In this document: one piece after another, positions 24,604-32,989 of the stretch
Position numbering within the stretch: the first letter of the stretch is position 1
Layout of the letters: every line of letters begins with the position of its first letter
Assembly (NCBI RefSeq): GCF_001418655.1
Contig: NZ_LIQZ01000117.1
Span: 1-64,000, forward strand
Direction of reading: 5' to 3'
DNA length: 64,000 nt
DNA from: Streptomyces phaeochromogenes
GTDB lineage: Bacteria; Actinomycetota; Actinomycetes; Streptomycetales; Streptomycetaceae
Notes under the pieces: model-generated
Database searches by the model: none
Seen by the model: only the letters and a program-made list of their open reading frames with translations
Told to the model about the DNA's origin: nothing
Program-made: the position numbers and the translations under genes

Positions 24604-25382
24604 CCACGGCCGAGCTGCTCGCCGAGGGCGAGCTGACCGTGCGCGGACGCATCCGTGAGGCCTCCAACGCGGTGCTGCTGTGCGATGTGACGTACGAGGG
24701 ACAGAAGGCTTCCTGCGTCTACAAGCCGGTGGCCGGCGAGCGCCCGCTGTGGGACTTCCCCGACGGGAACCTCGCCCGGCGGGAGGTCGCCGCCCACGAG
24801 GTGTCCGAGGCGACCGGCTGGGGGCTCGTCCCGACCACGGTCCTGCGCGACGGGCCGTACGGCGAGGGCATGTGCCAGCTGTGGATCGACGCGGTGTCCG
24901 AGGGCTCGGAGCTGCTCGCGCTCGTCGACGGCGAGGAGCCCGGCGACGGCTGGAAGGCCGTCGGATTCGCGGAGGTCGGCGAGGGGCGCACCGCGCTGCT
25001 CGTGCACGCCGACGACGAGCGGCTGCGCAGGCTGGCCGTCCTCGACGTGGTGATCAACAACGGCGACCGCAAGGGCGGGCATCTGCTGCCCGCGCCCGGG
25101 GGCCGGCTGTTCGGGATCGACCACGGGGTCACCTTCAACGCCGAGAACAAGCTGCGGACGCTGCTGTGGGGCTGGGCGGGGGAGAAGCTCACCCCCGAGG
25201 CCGTAGAGGTCCTGGAGCGGCTCAGGGGTGCCCTGGACGGGACGCTGGGCGTGCGCCTGGGGGAGCTGATCACCACGGCCGAACTGGACGCCACGCGCGC
25301 GCGTGTCGCCGGTCTGCTCGCCTCCGGGCGGCATCCGGAGCCCTCGGGGGAGTGGCCCGCGATCCCGTGGCCGCCCGTCTAG
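24567..25382 (+). CDS. SCO1664 family protein, PI3/4-kinase/HipA-like fold
   Basis: A 271-residue protein of the SCO1664 family. It has features of atypical kinases of the PI3/4K-HipA type: CVYKPVAGERPLWDFP with a potential ATP-binding Lys, a catalytic-loop-like VVINNGDRKGGH (N..DR) and a metal-binding FGIDHGVTF. Kinase activity on a lipid, inositol or protein substrate is plausible but not shown. ATG 24567 lies inside the DUF3090 gene with GGAAGGA upstream. The neighbour mshC acts on an inositol-containing substrate, so an inositol-related substrate is an attractive guess. Confidence 0.85.
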   Translation: MSAPERIPPRSVTTAELLAEGELTVRGRIREASNAVLLCDVTYEGQKASCVYKPVAGERPLWDFPDGNLARREVAAHEVSEATGWGLVPTTVLRDGPYGEGMCQLWIDAVSEGSELLALVDGEEPGDGWKAVGFAEVGEGRTALLVHADDERLRRLAVLDVVINNGDRKGGHLLPAPGGRLFGIDHGVTFNAENKLRTLLWGWAGEKLTPEAVEVLERLRGALDGTLGVRLGELITTAELDATRARVAGLLASGRHPEPSGEWPAIPWPPV

Positions 25383-25482
25383 TCGGGGCTGCACACCCCG
25401 GATCCGTACGCAAGAAGGCCTTCCCGGCCATCTGGCCTGGTCCGGTTCGTATACGGAACATCCGTCCGGTTAGGCTCATGAC

Positions 25483-26712
25483 ATGCATGCCTGGCCCGCT
25501 TCCGACGTCCCTGCCCTGCCCGGCAAGGGCCGCGACCTCCGGATCCACGACACCGCGACCGACGGTCTTGTGACCCTCGACCCCGGTCCCGTCGCCCGTA
25601 TCTACGTCTGCGGCATCACTCCGTACGACGCGACCCATCTGGGTCACGCGGCGACCTACAACGCGTTCGACCTCGTGCAGCGCGTGTGGCTCGACACCAA
25701 GCGGCAGGTTCACTACGTCCAGAACGTGACGGACGTCGACGATCCGCTGCTGGAGCGCGCCGCGCGGGACAACGTCGACTGGGTCTCCCTCGCCGAGAAG
25801 GAGACCACCCTCTTCCGCGAGGACATGACCGCCCTGCGGATGCTGCCCCCCAAGCACTACATCGGCGCCGTCGAGGCCATACCCGGGATCGTCCCGCTGG
25901 TCGAGCGGCTGCGGGACGCGGGTGCGGCGTACGAGCTCGAAGGGGACGTCTACTTCTCCGTCGAGTCCGACCCGCACTTCGGCCAGGTGTCCAACCTGGA
26001 CGCGGCGGCGATGCGGCTGCTGTCCGCCGAGCGCGGCGGCGACCCGGACCGTCCGGGCAAGAAGAACCCCCTCGACCCGATGCTGTGGATGGCCGCCCGC
26101 GAGGGCGAGCCGAGCTGGGACGGCGCCTCGCTCGGGCAGGGCCGGCCCGGCTGGCACATCGAGTGCGTCGCGATCGCCCTCGACCACCTGGGCATGGGCT
26201 TCGACGTGCAGGGCGGCGGCTCCGACCTCGCCTTCCCGCACCACGAGATGGGCGCCTCCCACGCGCAGGCGCTGACCGGCGAGTTCCCGATGGCCAAGGC
26301 GTACGTGCACGCAGGCATGGTCGCGCTCGACGGCGAGAAGATGTCCAAGTCCAAGGGCAATCTCGTCTTCGTGTCCACGCTCCGGCGTGACGGTGTCGAC
26401 CCGGCGGCCATCCGGCTCGCCCTGCTCTCGCACCACTACCGTGCCGACTGGGAGTGGACCGACCAGGTTCTCCAGGACGCCCTCGCGCGCCTGGAGCGCT
26501 GGCGGGCCGCCGTGTCGCGGCCCGACGGCCCGTCCGCCGAGGCGCTCGTCGAGGAGATCCGCGAGGCCCTCGCGAACGACCTGGACGCGCCGGCCGCGCT
26601 CGCCGCCGTCGACCGCTGGGCCGCGCTCCAGGCAGAGAGCGGCGGGACCGATGAGGGCGCCCCCGGCGTCGTATCGCGGGCCGTGGACGCCCTGTTGGGC
26701 GTGGCCCTCTAG
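25483..26712 (+). CDS. mshC: L-cysteine:1D-myo-inositol 2-amino-2-deoxy-alpha-D-glucopyranoside ligase
   Basis: A 409-residue class I aminoacyl-tRNA-synthetase homologue of the MshC type. It joins cysteine, activated with ATP, to GlcN-Ins in the penultimate step of mycothiol synthesis. Visible are the zinc/cysteine-binding [16 protein letters not shown] with the HIGH-like HLGHA, the second zinc region [27 protein letters not shown] and the KMSKSKGN loop. Its length is that of MshC, shorter than cysteinyl-tRNA synthetase. TAGGCT ends six bases before ATG 25483, so the transcript is probably leaderless. A terminator follows directly. Confidence 0.96.
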   Translation: MHAWPASDVPALPGKGRDLRIHDTATDGLVTLDPGPVARIYVCGITPYDATHLGHAATYNAFDLVQRVWLDTKRQVHYVQNVTDVDDPLLERAARDNVDWVSLAEKETTLFREDMTALRMLPPKHYIGAVEAIPGIVPLVERLRDAGAAYELEGDVYFSVESDPHFGQVSNLDAAAMRLLSAERGGDPDRPGKKNPLDPMLWMAAREGEPSWDGASLGQGRPGWHIECVAIALDHLGMGFDVQGGGSDLAFPHHEMGASHAQALTGEFPMAKAYVHAGMVALDGEKMSKSKGNLVFVSTLRRDGVDPAAIRLALLSHHYRADWEWTDQVLQDALARLERWRAAVSRPDGPSAEALVEEIREALANDLDAPAALAAVDRWAALQAESGGTDEGAPGVVSRAVDALLGVAL

Positions 26713-26719
26713 CAACGCC

Positions 26720-26753
26720 GGGCGCCGGACGGGTCGTTGCCCGTCCGGCGCCC
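26720..26753. terminator. Terminator of mshC and convergent gene
   Basis: Perfect 14-bp stem gggcgccggacggg / cccgtccggcgccc with loop tcgttg, eight bases after mshC. Confidence 0.85.
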
Positions 26754-26816
26754 TCTGTGCGGTGGGTCCGTCGTGCTACCTGCTCACGACGGGGCCCAGT
26801 TGTTCACGATGAAGGC

Positions 26817-27482
26817 CTACTTGTTCACGATGACGGCCTGGATCGTGTTGCTCGTGGAGTCGTAGATCCCGATGACCTGCTGGCCGAAGGCGAAGGCCTC
26901 CTGGACCTCGTCGTGCGTCACCTGGTTCGGGTTGACCAGCGGACGCCAGCCCTGGTTGATGTACAGGTAGAGGATCGACGGCTGGCCCGGCAGCGGCGTG
27001 ACGACGTCCCAGAAGTGCTCGGCCACACCACTCGTCAGCGCCGCGGCCTCGACCGCGCTGCGCATGATCAACGGCTGGCCCTGGCCCTGCTCCTGCTGTT
27101 GCTGCTGCCCGCCGAGCTGGTGAAGCAGCTGCTGGAACGGCTGCTGCTGGCCGAGCTGCTGGAGCTGCTGCTGCAGGTGCTGCGGAAGCTGGTGCTGGGG
27201 GTGCTGCGGAATCTGCTGCCGGCCCATGCCCTGCTGACCGATGCCCTGCTGGCCGAAGGGCTGCTGCTGACCCATGCCCTGCGGGCCGAACGGCTGCTGC
27301 ATCTGCTGTCCGAAGGGCTGCTGTTGCTGCTGCCCGAACGGCATCTGCTGGCCGTAGCTCTGCTGGCCCTGCTGCCCCTGCTGCTGCGGGGGAGCCGTGC
27401 TCGGGCCCTGCTGCTGACCCTGCTGGCCCTGGTTCTGGCCCTGCTGCTGGCCCTGTTGGCTCATCTGCGGGGTGGTGCTCAT
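26817..27482 (-). CDS. Glutamine-rich protein with C-terminal domain shared with the adjacent S8 protease
   Basis: A 221-residue protein. Residues 5-136 are low complexity, dominated by Q, G, P, F and M (QQ, QPFGQQ and QQGMG units), resembling prion-like or phase-separating segments. Residues 140-221 form a folded domain with HFWDVVTPLP, LYLYINQGWRPLVNPN, VQEAFAFG and QAVIVNK. The same pattern ends the upstream S8 protease: YWDELLPYP, LRLFVAGDWRSLNNPS, VHSAFAGG, VGLVVTG. The shared domain and adjacency suggest a functional pair. I do not know the domain. I chose ATG 27482 (MSTTPQMSQQ) over an upstream GTG/ATG at 27503. No signal peptide is visible. Confidence 0.8.
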   Translation of the reverse strand: MSTTPQMSQQGQQQGQNQGQQGQQQGPSTAPPQQQGQQGQQSYGQQMPFGQQQQQPFGQQMQQPFGPQGMGQQQPFGQQGIGQQGMGRQQIPQHPQHQLPQHLQQQLQQLGQQQPFQQLLHQLGGQQQQQEQGQGQPLIMRSAVEAAALTSGVAEHFWDVVTPLPGQPSILYLYINQGWRPLVNPNQVTHDEVQEAFAFGQQVIGIYDSTSNTIQAVIVNK

Positions 27483-27593
27483 GCGGGTGCCACCTTCCCT
27501 CAATTGTCGAGCGATGGTTGGTCGTTGAGTGTTGGTCGTTGCGCGATGGTCGGTCCTGCGCGGGACGGCCGGTCCGAGGAACGGCCGGTCTCG

Positions 27594-29342
27594 TCAGCCC
27601 GTGACGACCAGGCCGACGATCTCGTCGTCCGAGAACCAGACGCGCACGTCGGGCCGTCCGCCCGCGAAGGCGGAGTGCACCGCCTGGCGGATCTCGGCGG
27701 ACGGGTTGTTCAGGCTCCGCCAGTCACCGGCCACGAACAGCCGGAGCCTGGGCGGGAGTTCGCGGGGGTACGGGAGCAACTCGTCCCAGTACCGCTCGGC
27801 CTGGCCCGAGCCGACCGCCTCAGGCAGCAGATGGGCGACCGCCGCCTTGATGTCGGGCCGGTTGCCGATCCGCTGCGACGCGGGCCGGCCCGGCGCGTCC
27901 TGCTGCGGGGAGCCCGTGGCCCGCAGCAGCCTGCGCGCCCGCTCCGGGTCCATCGGTTCCTGGCCGACGGCCCTGAGCATGCCCTGCAGCGCGGCCAGGG
28001 CGCCCACCACCAGCGGGGAGGCGGACGAGGTCCCGGAGAACGTGTCGGTGAACCAGGCGATCTCCTCGGCGCCGCCCTGCAGATCACCGGGCTTGTCCCA
28101 GAAGCCGCCGGTCGTGGTGACCTCACGGCCCCAGCCCTGCGCGTCCACCCGCGCCCCGTAGTTGGAGAACGCCAGACGTGAGCGGTCCGGGCCGTGGTCG
28201 CGGCCGTGGGTACCGGGCGGCGGAGCGCCCGCGCCGACCACGATCGCGCCGGAGGACTGATTGGACGGGTTGAACGGGTTGCGCCACCACTCCGGGAACT
28301 CGTCGGGCCGACGCTCGTACACCGCGTCGTCCAGGGACTCCCCGCCGTTGCCCGCGGCCTCCACCACCAGGACGCCCTTGGCGGTCGCGTACCGGATGGC
28401 CGCGAAGTCGTCCGGCCACCATTCCAGCGCGACGTAGCCGCGCTGGTCGTCGCGCACCGCGAAGTCGAACCGCGGTCCAGGACTGTGCAGTTCGACCAGG
28501 ATGATGTCGCCGGCGTTCAGCCGGTCGGCCGCCGCGTGGATCGCTGCTGCCGAGCCGATGCCGTGGAACGACGCGGCGGCGGTCACCGCGTCCGGCACGA
28601 TGCCGGTGATCCCGTACTCGTTGCGGTCGCCGCCGATCACACCGATGACGGCCGTGCCGTGGTTGCGCCAGGCCAGGTCCTGGATCGGGGTGCCGACCAC
28701 GACGCCCGCGAGCTTGGCCGCCAGGTCCTCGTGGCCGAGCTGCCAGGCGCCCTCCACGTCGATCACGGTGACGCCCTGGCCGGAACCGCCGGGCCGCTGC
28801 CAGGCCCAGTGCGCGTCCACGCCCTCGGGCGCGGGGCGCAGATAGCCCTGGCGGCTGGTGAAGTCGGGTGTGACGGGGGCGCCTTCCTTGCGCCGCCGGC
28901 TCTCGTCGGTGCTGTGTCCCACGGACCCCACCGAGGCCGGTACGGCACCCGGCTTCACATACGCCGTGGCGATCTCGGGCAGTGCCGCGATCCGCGAACG
29001 CAGCTCCTGGGCGCGGCTCTCGACGCCGCGTACCCGGTAGAAGAGTCCGAGGTCGGGCAGTGTCTCGGCGCCCGCGGCCGAGGGCTGGGCCGCCGACTGC
29101 AGCCGCTCCTCGCTGCCGAACAGCGGTTGCAGGGCGAGCTGTTCGTCGCTGAGGAACATGTTCAGCGCCGACACGTCGGCGCCGGCCGCCGAACGGACCC
29201 CTTCGGCCTCGGCGCGCAGCCGGGCCTCGGGCCGTGCGACGACGATCAGTTCCTGCTCGGCTCCTCGGTAGGTGAATCCCGCTCCGTCGGGCCCTGGCCC
29301 GGACGCTCCCGGGCCCTGCGCGGGCTGTGCCTGGTCGGTCAT
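27594..29342 (-). CDS. S8 family subtilisin-like serine protease
   Basis: A 582-residue protein without signal peptide. An N-terminal domain of about 130 residues has the QELIVVARPEARLRAEA and DEQLALQPLFGSEERL segments. The S8 domain (about 165-500) has the triad D195 in VTVIDVEGAW, H228 in WRNHGTAVIGVIGG and S439 in FSGTSSASP, plus oxyanion N332 in EAAGNGG. The first motif is DVE rather than the usual DTG/DSG. The final 70 residues repeat the C-terminal domain of the downstream Q-rich protein. ATG 29342 follows AAGGGAG. The two genes are probably co-transcribed (111-base gap). An intracellular protease acting with or on the Q-rich partner is inferred. Confidence 0.88.
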   Translation of the reverse strand: MTDQAQPAQGPGASGPGPDGAGFTYRGAEQELIVVARPEARLRAEAEGVRSAAGADVSALNMFLSDEQLALQPLFGSEERLQSAAQPSAAGAETLPDLGLFYRVRGVESRAQELRSRIAALPEIATAYVKPGAVPASVGSVGHSTDESRRRKEGAPVTPDFTSRQGYLRPAPEGVDAHWAWQRPGGSGQGVTVIDVEGAWQLGHEDLAAKLAGVVVGTPIQDLAWRNHGTAVIGVIGGDRNEYGITGIVPDAVTAAASFHGIGSAAAIHAAADRLNAGDIILVELHSPGPRFDFAVRDDQRGYVALEWWPDDFAAIRYATAKGVLVVEAAGNGGESLDDAVYERRPDEFPEWWRNPFNPSNQSSGAIVVGAGAPPPGTHGRDHGPDRSRLAFSNYGARVDAQGWGREVTTTGGFWDKPGDLQGGAEEIAWFTDTFSGTSSASPLVVGALAALQGMLRAVGQEPMDPERARRLLRATGSPQQDAPGRPASQRIGNRPDIKAAVAHLLPEAVGSGQAERYWDELLPYPRELPPRLRLFVAGDWRSLNNPSAEIRQAVHSAFAGGRPDVRVWFSDDEIVGLVVTG

Positions 29343-29645
29343 CGCGTGCCGCTCCCTTCGGTCCGTGCAAGTGCTTGTGCGGGTGCTGGAGTTGTCGAGA
29401 GTCGTGCCTCCGTCGGTGTCCTCCGGGGCACACCTTGCTCCTCCCGGACCGACTCGTCCACCCCCGAGTTCGCCAACTGCGTTTGAGAACAAGTTGAATT
29501 GGGTACCGTGCGCAATCCGTCCTGAAACAGATGTCACGCCACAATCCGGCCAAAGACAGCGGAGACGGTTGTCATGTGATGGGGTGACAGCGTCTGTTGA
29601 CCGTCGGGCCGGCCCCGCGTCGGCCCTCTCGTGGAAGGACGCACA
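29343..29645. other. Divergent intergenic region
   Basis: 303 bases between the S8 protease start (minus) and the Tat protein start (plus). It is less GC-rich around 29480-29580 and should hold both promoters. No recognisable RNA, operator or repeat was found. Confidence 0.5.
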
Positions 29646-30635
29646 GTGGCACTCGCAGACCGTTCCTTCGCACGTCGAAGACTCCTCACCACGGCCGCCG
29701 CCCTGGGAGGAGCGGCACTCCTGGGCGGCACGGCGCACGCGGCCGAATCACCGGAGAAGGGATCGCAGAAGGGACCGCAGCAGGGTCCGGAGAAGCGCCG
29801 GCCGGACCGGTTCCCACTGCCCAACGGCTTCCAGCCGGAGGGCATAGCCATCGGCTCCGCCCCGTTCGCGTACTTCGGGTCGCTGGCCAACGGCGACATC
29901 TACCGCGCGAGCCTCGCCACCGGGCGCGGCTCCGTCATCAGCAAGGGCCCTGGCGCCGGACATCCCAGCGTGGGACTGAAGACCGACCGGCACGGCCGGC
30001 TGTTCGTCAGCGGAGGGGCCGGCGGCGATCTGCGTACCGTCGACATCCGTACGGGAGAGATCGAGAAGTCGTACGCCGTCGGGGGCACGTTCGTGAACGA
30101 CGTGATCCTCACGCCGGGCGCCGCCTGGTTCACCGACTCCTTCGCGCCTCAGCTCTACCGGCTCGCGCTCGGTCGGCACGGCAGGCCCGGGGCCGTCAGG
30201 ACCGTGCCGCTCGGCGGAGACTGGCAGCAGGGCACGGACTTCACCGCCAACGGGATCGAGCGCACACCGGACGGCAGCGCGCTCCTGGTGGTGAACGCCT
30301 TCGCCGGCGGCGGCACGCTGATGCGGGTCGACCCGCGCACCGGAGCCGCGACCGCGGTCGACCTCGGCGCGGCCAGGATCCCCAACGGTGACGGGCTGTT
30401 GCTCCTGGGCCGGACTCTCTACGTCGTGCAGCAACAGCAGAACGCGATCGACGTGTTCCGGCTGAACTCCGCCGGCACCAAGGGCACGGTGATCACCCGG
30501 ATCACCGACCCGCGCTTCCGGATCCCGACGACGGCCGCGGCGTGGGGCGACCGTCTCTATCTGCCGAACGCGCGCTTCGATGTCGAGCCGACGCCCGACA
30601 CGGAGTACGACGTGGTGGCGGTGCGTCAGGTCTGA
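29646..30635 (+). CDS. Tat-exported SMP-30/gluconolactonase-like beta-propeller protein
   Basis: A 329-residue protein beginning with a twin-arginine signal (RSFARRRLLTTAAALGGAAL, cleavage near AHA-AES at about 38). A Lys/Gln/Pro-rich spacer follows, then a six-bladed propeller with repeating units such as GLKTDRHGRLFVSGG, GTFVNDVILTPGAAWFTDS and IERTPDGSALLVVNA. Such proteins are sugar-lactone hydrolases or non-enzymatic binding proteins; no activity can be assigned. GTG 29646 follows GGAAGGA; an upstream GTG at 29631 would add five residues. It is exported, folded, to the cell surface or medium. Confidence 0.82.
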   Translation: MALADRSFARRRLLTTAAALGGAALLGGTAHAAESPEKGSQKGPQQGPEKRRPDRFPLPNGFQPEGIAIGSAPFAYFGSLANGDIYRASLATGRGSVISKGPGAGHPSVGLKTDRHGRLFVSGGAGGDLRTVDIRTGEIEKSYAVGGTFVNDVILTPGAAWFTDSFAPQLYRLALGRHGRPGAVRTVPLGGDWQQGTDFTANGIERTPDGSALLVVNAFAGGGTLMRVDPRTGAATAVDLGAARIPNGDGLLLLGRTLYVVQQQQNAIDVFRLNSAGTKGTVITRITDPRFRIPTTAAAWGDRLYLPNARFDVEPTPDTEYDVVAVRQV

Positions 30636-30641
30636 CGCGCG

Positions 30642-30672
30642 AGGGGCGGCGCGCCCGACGCGCGCCGCCCCT
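30642..30672. terminator. Bidirectional terminator, Tat protein / parJ
   Basis: Perfect 13-bp stem aggggcggcgcgc / gcgcgccgcccct between convergent genes. Confidence 0.8.
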
Positions 30673-30736
30673 TCGCCCGGCCGATATCGCCAGGGCAGTC
30701 TCGCTCCGGCCGTCTTGCTCCGGCCGTCTCGCTCGG

Positions 30737-31930
30737 TCAGTCCTCCGAGGAATCCGACGAACCGGAGTCCGAGGATCCTGATCCTGGGGAGCTGGAACCT
30801 GAGGAACCGGAGGATTCGGAGCCCGGCGATTCGGCGTCCGAAGACTCCGAGGAGCCGGACTTCCCCTTGGCGTCGGGAGTCCCCTTCGTACCGGACGTCC
30901 CCGACGCGTCGCCCTCGGAGAGGTTCGAGGAGTCCGAGGAATCGGATGTGTCGTCCTCGGTTGCCTCGTCCGTGGCCTCCGGCCGCTGCGGCTTCGGTGG
31001 CCAGACACGGCCACCCGGGCCGTCCTTGAGGTACGAGGCGGGATCCCCGCTCTCCGTGGCATGGGAGCCGGGCGGCGAACCCGGACCGCCCCCGTCCCGT
31101 CTGCGCAGATACCGCTCGAACTCGCGGGCGATCGCCTCGCCCGACGCCTCCGGCAGCTCGGCGGTGTCCCGGGCCTCCTCCAGCGTCTGCACGTACTCCG
31201 CGACCTCGCTGTCCTCGGCGGCCAGCTGGTCCACGCCCAGCTGCCAGGCCCGCGCGTCCTCGGGCAGTTCGCCCAGCGGGATGCGCATGTCGATGAGGTC
31301 CTCGAGGCGGTTGAGGAGGGCCAGCGTCGCCTTCGGGTTGGGCGGCTGCGAGACGTAGTGCGGCACGGCCGCCCACAGTGAGACCGCCGGTACGCCCGCG
31401 TGCGTGCACGCCTCCTGGAGGATGCCGACGATGCCCGTGGGGCCCTCGTACTTGGTCTCCTCCAGGTCCATCGTGCGGGCCAGGTCCGGGTCGGACGTGA
31501 CGCCGCTGACCGGGACCGGACGGGTGTGCGGGGTGTCGCCGAGCAGGGCGCCCAGGATGACGACCAGCTCGACGCCCAGCTCATGGGCGAAGCCCAGCAG
31601 CTCGTTGCAGAACGAGCGCCAGCGCATCGACGGCTCGATGCCCCTCACCAGCACCAGGTCACGCGGCTTCTCGCCGCCGACCCGTACCACCGACAACCTT
31701 GTCGTCGGCCAGGTGATCTTGCGGACCCCGCCGTCCAGCCACACGGTCGGGCGGTTCACCTGGAAGTCGTAGTAGTCCTCGGCGTCGAGCGCCGCGAACA
31801 CCTCGCCCTTCCACTCCCTGTCCAGATGTGCGACCGCGGTGGAGGCGGCGTCGCCGGCGTCGTTCCAGCCTTCGAACGCGGCCACCATGACCGGGTCGAC
31901 CAGCTCGGGAACCCCCTCGAGCTCGATCAC
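30737..31930 (-). CDS. parJ: PAC2 family protein, ParJ-like
   Basis: A 397-residue protein. The PAC2 domain fills about residues 1-290, with LVDPVMVAAFEGWNDAGDAA, VILGALLGDTPHTRPVPVSG and PKATLALLNRL. The last 90 residues are a low-complexity Ser/Asp/Gly/Glu tail (GSSDSGSSDSSED at the end). In S. coelicolor the PAC2 protein in this position (SCO1662, ParJ) binds ParA and limits its polymerisation during sporulation segregation; assignment here is by family and neighbourhood from memory. GTG 31930 has AAGGAGG at ideal spacing. The Ser/Asp tail may be a phosphorylation or interaction segment (inference). Confidence 0.85.
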   Translation of the reverse strand: MIELEGVPELVDPVMVAAFEGWNDAGDAASTAVAHLDREWKGEVFAALDAEDYYDFQVNRPTVWLDGGVRKITWPTTRLSVVRVGGEKPRDLVLVRGIEPSMRWRSFCNELLGFAHELGVELVVILGALLGDTPHTRPVPVSGVTSDPDLARTMDLEETKYEGPTGIVGILQEACTHAGVPAVSLWAAVPHYVSQPPNPKATLALLNRLEDLIDMRIPLGELPEDARAWQLGVDQLAAEDSEVAEYVQTLEEARDTAELPEASGEAIAREFERYLRRRDGGGPGSPPGSHATESGDPASYLKDGPGGRVWPPKPQRPEATDEATEDDTSDSSDSSNLSEGDASGTSGTKGTPDAKGKSGSSESSDAESPGSESSGSSGSSSPGSGSSDSGSSDSSED

Positions 31931-32218
31931 CCAGCGCCTCCTTCCGACGTGCCCTCGCGTACGCCCCAACCTTACGGCTTGCGCGGGGAGCGCCCGCAGC
32001 CCCCTTGTATGGGGGAGTGACCGCATCACTGCCCCATTCGTCACTCCCGAACACCCCACAGCCGTCCGAGCTGTCCCCGGTCAACTTCCACGGCGGGCCC
32101 GGACGTTGTTTCGAGGTGGCGCCCTGCGTCGGATGATCGACAGAGGTCGGATGTCCGAACCGTCCCCAGGTCCGGCGAGCCGGAGCGGAGGAGACGGGCG
32201 CCGTCGCCGACCGGCCGG

Positions 32219-32890
32219 TCACAACGTCGAGCGCAGCCACTGCTCCACGCTCGCGATGTGCACGGTCGCCCAGGAGCGGGCGGCCTCCGCGTCGCGGTCG
32301 CGGAGCGCGCTGAGGATGGCGCGGTGCTCGTGGAGGGTGCGGCTGACCGCGTCCTCCTGGGTCAGACCGCGCCAGATACGGGCGCGGGTCGTGGGACCGG
32401 ACAGGCCGTCGAGGAGGGAGCAGAGCACCGAGTTGCCGGAGGACTGGACGATGCCCCGGTGGAACTCCAGGTCGCAGGCGACGAGTTCCTCCACCGAGGG
32501 CGCGGCGCCGAGCGCGTTCAGCTGGGCGCCGAGGGCGTCCAGTTGCTGCTCGCTGATCCGCAGCGCCGCCATCGCCGTCGCGGCCGGCTCCAGGATGCGG
32601 CGTACCGCGAGGAACTCCAGGACCGTGTCGTCGCGGTGGAAGTCCACGACGAAGCTCAGCGCTTCGAGGAGGAGCTGCGGGTCCAGGCTCGTGACGTACG
32701 TGCCGTCGCCCTGCCGCACGTCCAGGATGCGGATGAGGGAGAGCGCCCGCACCGCCTCCCGCAGGGAGTTCCGGGACAGGCCGAGATCGGCGGCGAGCTC
32801 GCTCTCCTTGGGGAGCCGGTCGCCGGGGCGCAGTGCGCCGGAGACGATCATTCCCTTGATCTTCTCGATCGCCTCATCGGTGACTGCCAT
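32219..32890 (-). CDS. GntR/FadR-family transcriptional regulator
   Basis: A 223-residue regulator. The N-terminal winged helix has the GntR pattern GDRLPKESELAADLGLSRNSLREAVRALSL. An all-helical FCD effector domain follows, with the metal/ligand residues in LEFHRGIVQSSGN and LHEHRAILSAL. FCD regulators sense small carboxylates or similar ligands. It is oriented with, and sits downstream of, the salvage/transport genes, from which 99 bases separate it. A palindromic site lies in front of its start, so autoregulation and control of the adjoining operon are likely (inference). Confidence 0.92.
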   Translation of the reverse strand: MAVTDEAIEKIKGMIVSGALRPGDRLPKESELAADLGLSRNSLREAVRALSLIRILDVRQGDGTYVTSLDPQLLLEALSFVVDFHRDDTVLEFLAVRRILEPAATAMAALRISEQQLDALGAQLNALGAAPSVEELVACDLEFHRGIVQSSGNSVLCSLLDGLSGPTTRARIWRGLTQEDAVSRTLHEHRAILSALRDRDAEAARSWATVHIASVEQWLRSTL

Positions 32891-32925
32891 GGCGGGGGCC
32901 TCCCTGTCGATCAGATATGTCGCTC

Positions 32926-32940
32926 AGACATCCGATGTCT
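32926..32940. promoter_or_regulatory. Putative FadR-type operator
   Basis: Perfect palindrome agacat-ccg-atgtct, 36 bases upstream of the regulator start. Spacing and symmetry fit a GntR/FadR half-site pair. A related ggatgtccga occurs near 32148. Confidence 0.5.
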
Positions 32941-32989
32941 CATTATGCGGCTTCCGTCGCCCCGGAGAGCCCCTCAGTGACGATCACGA

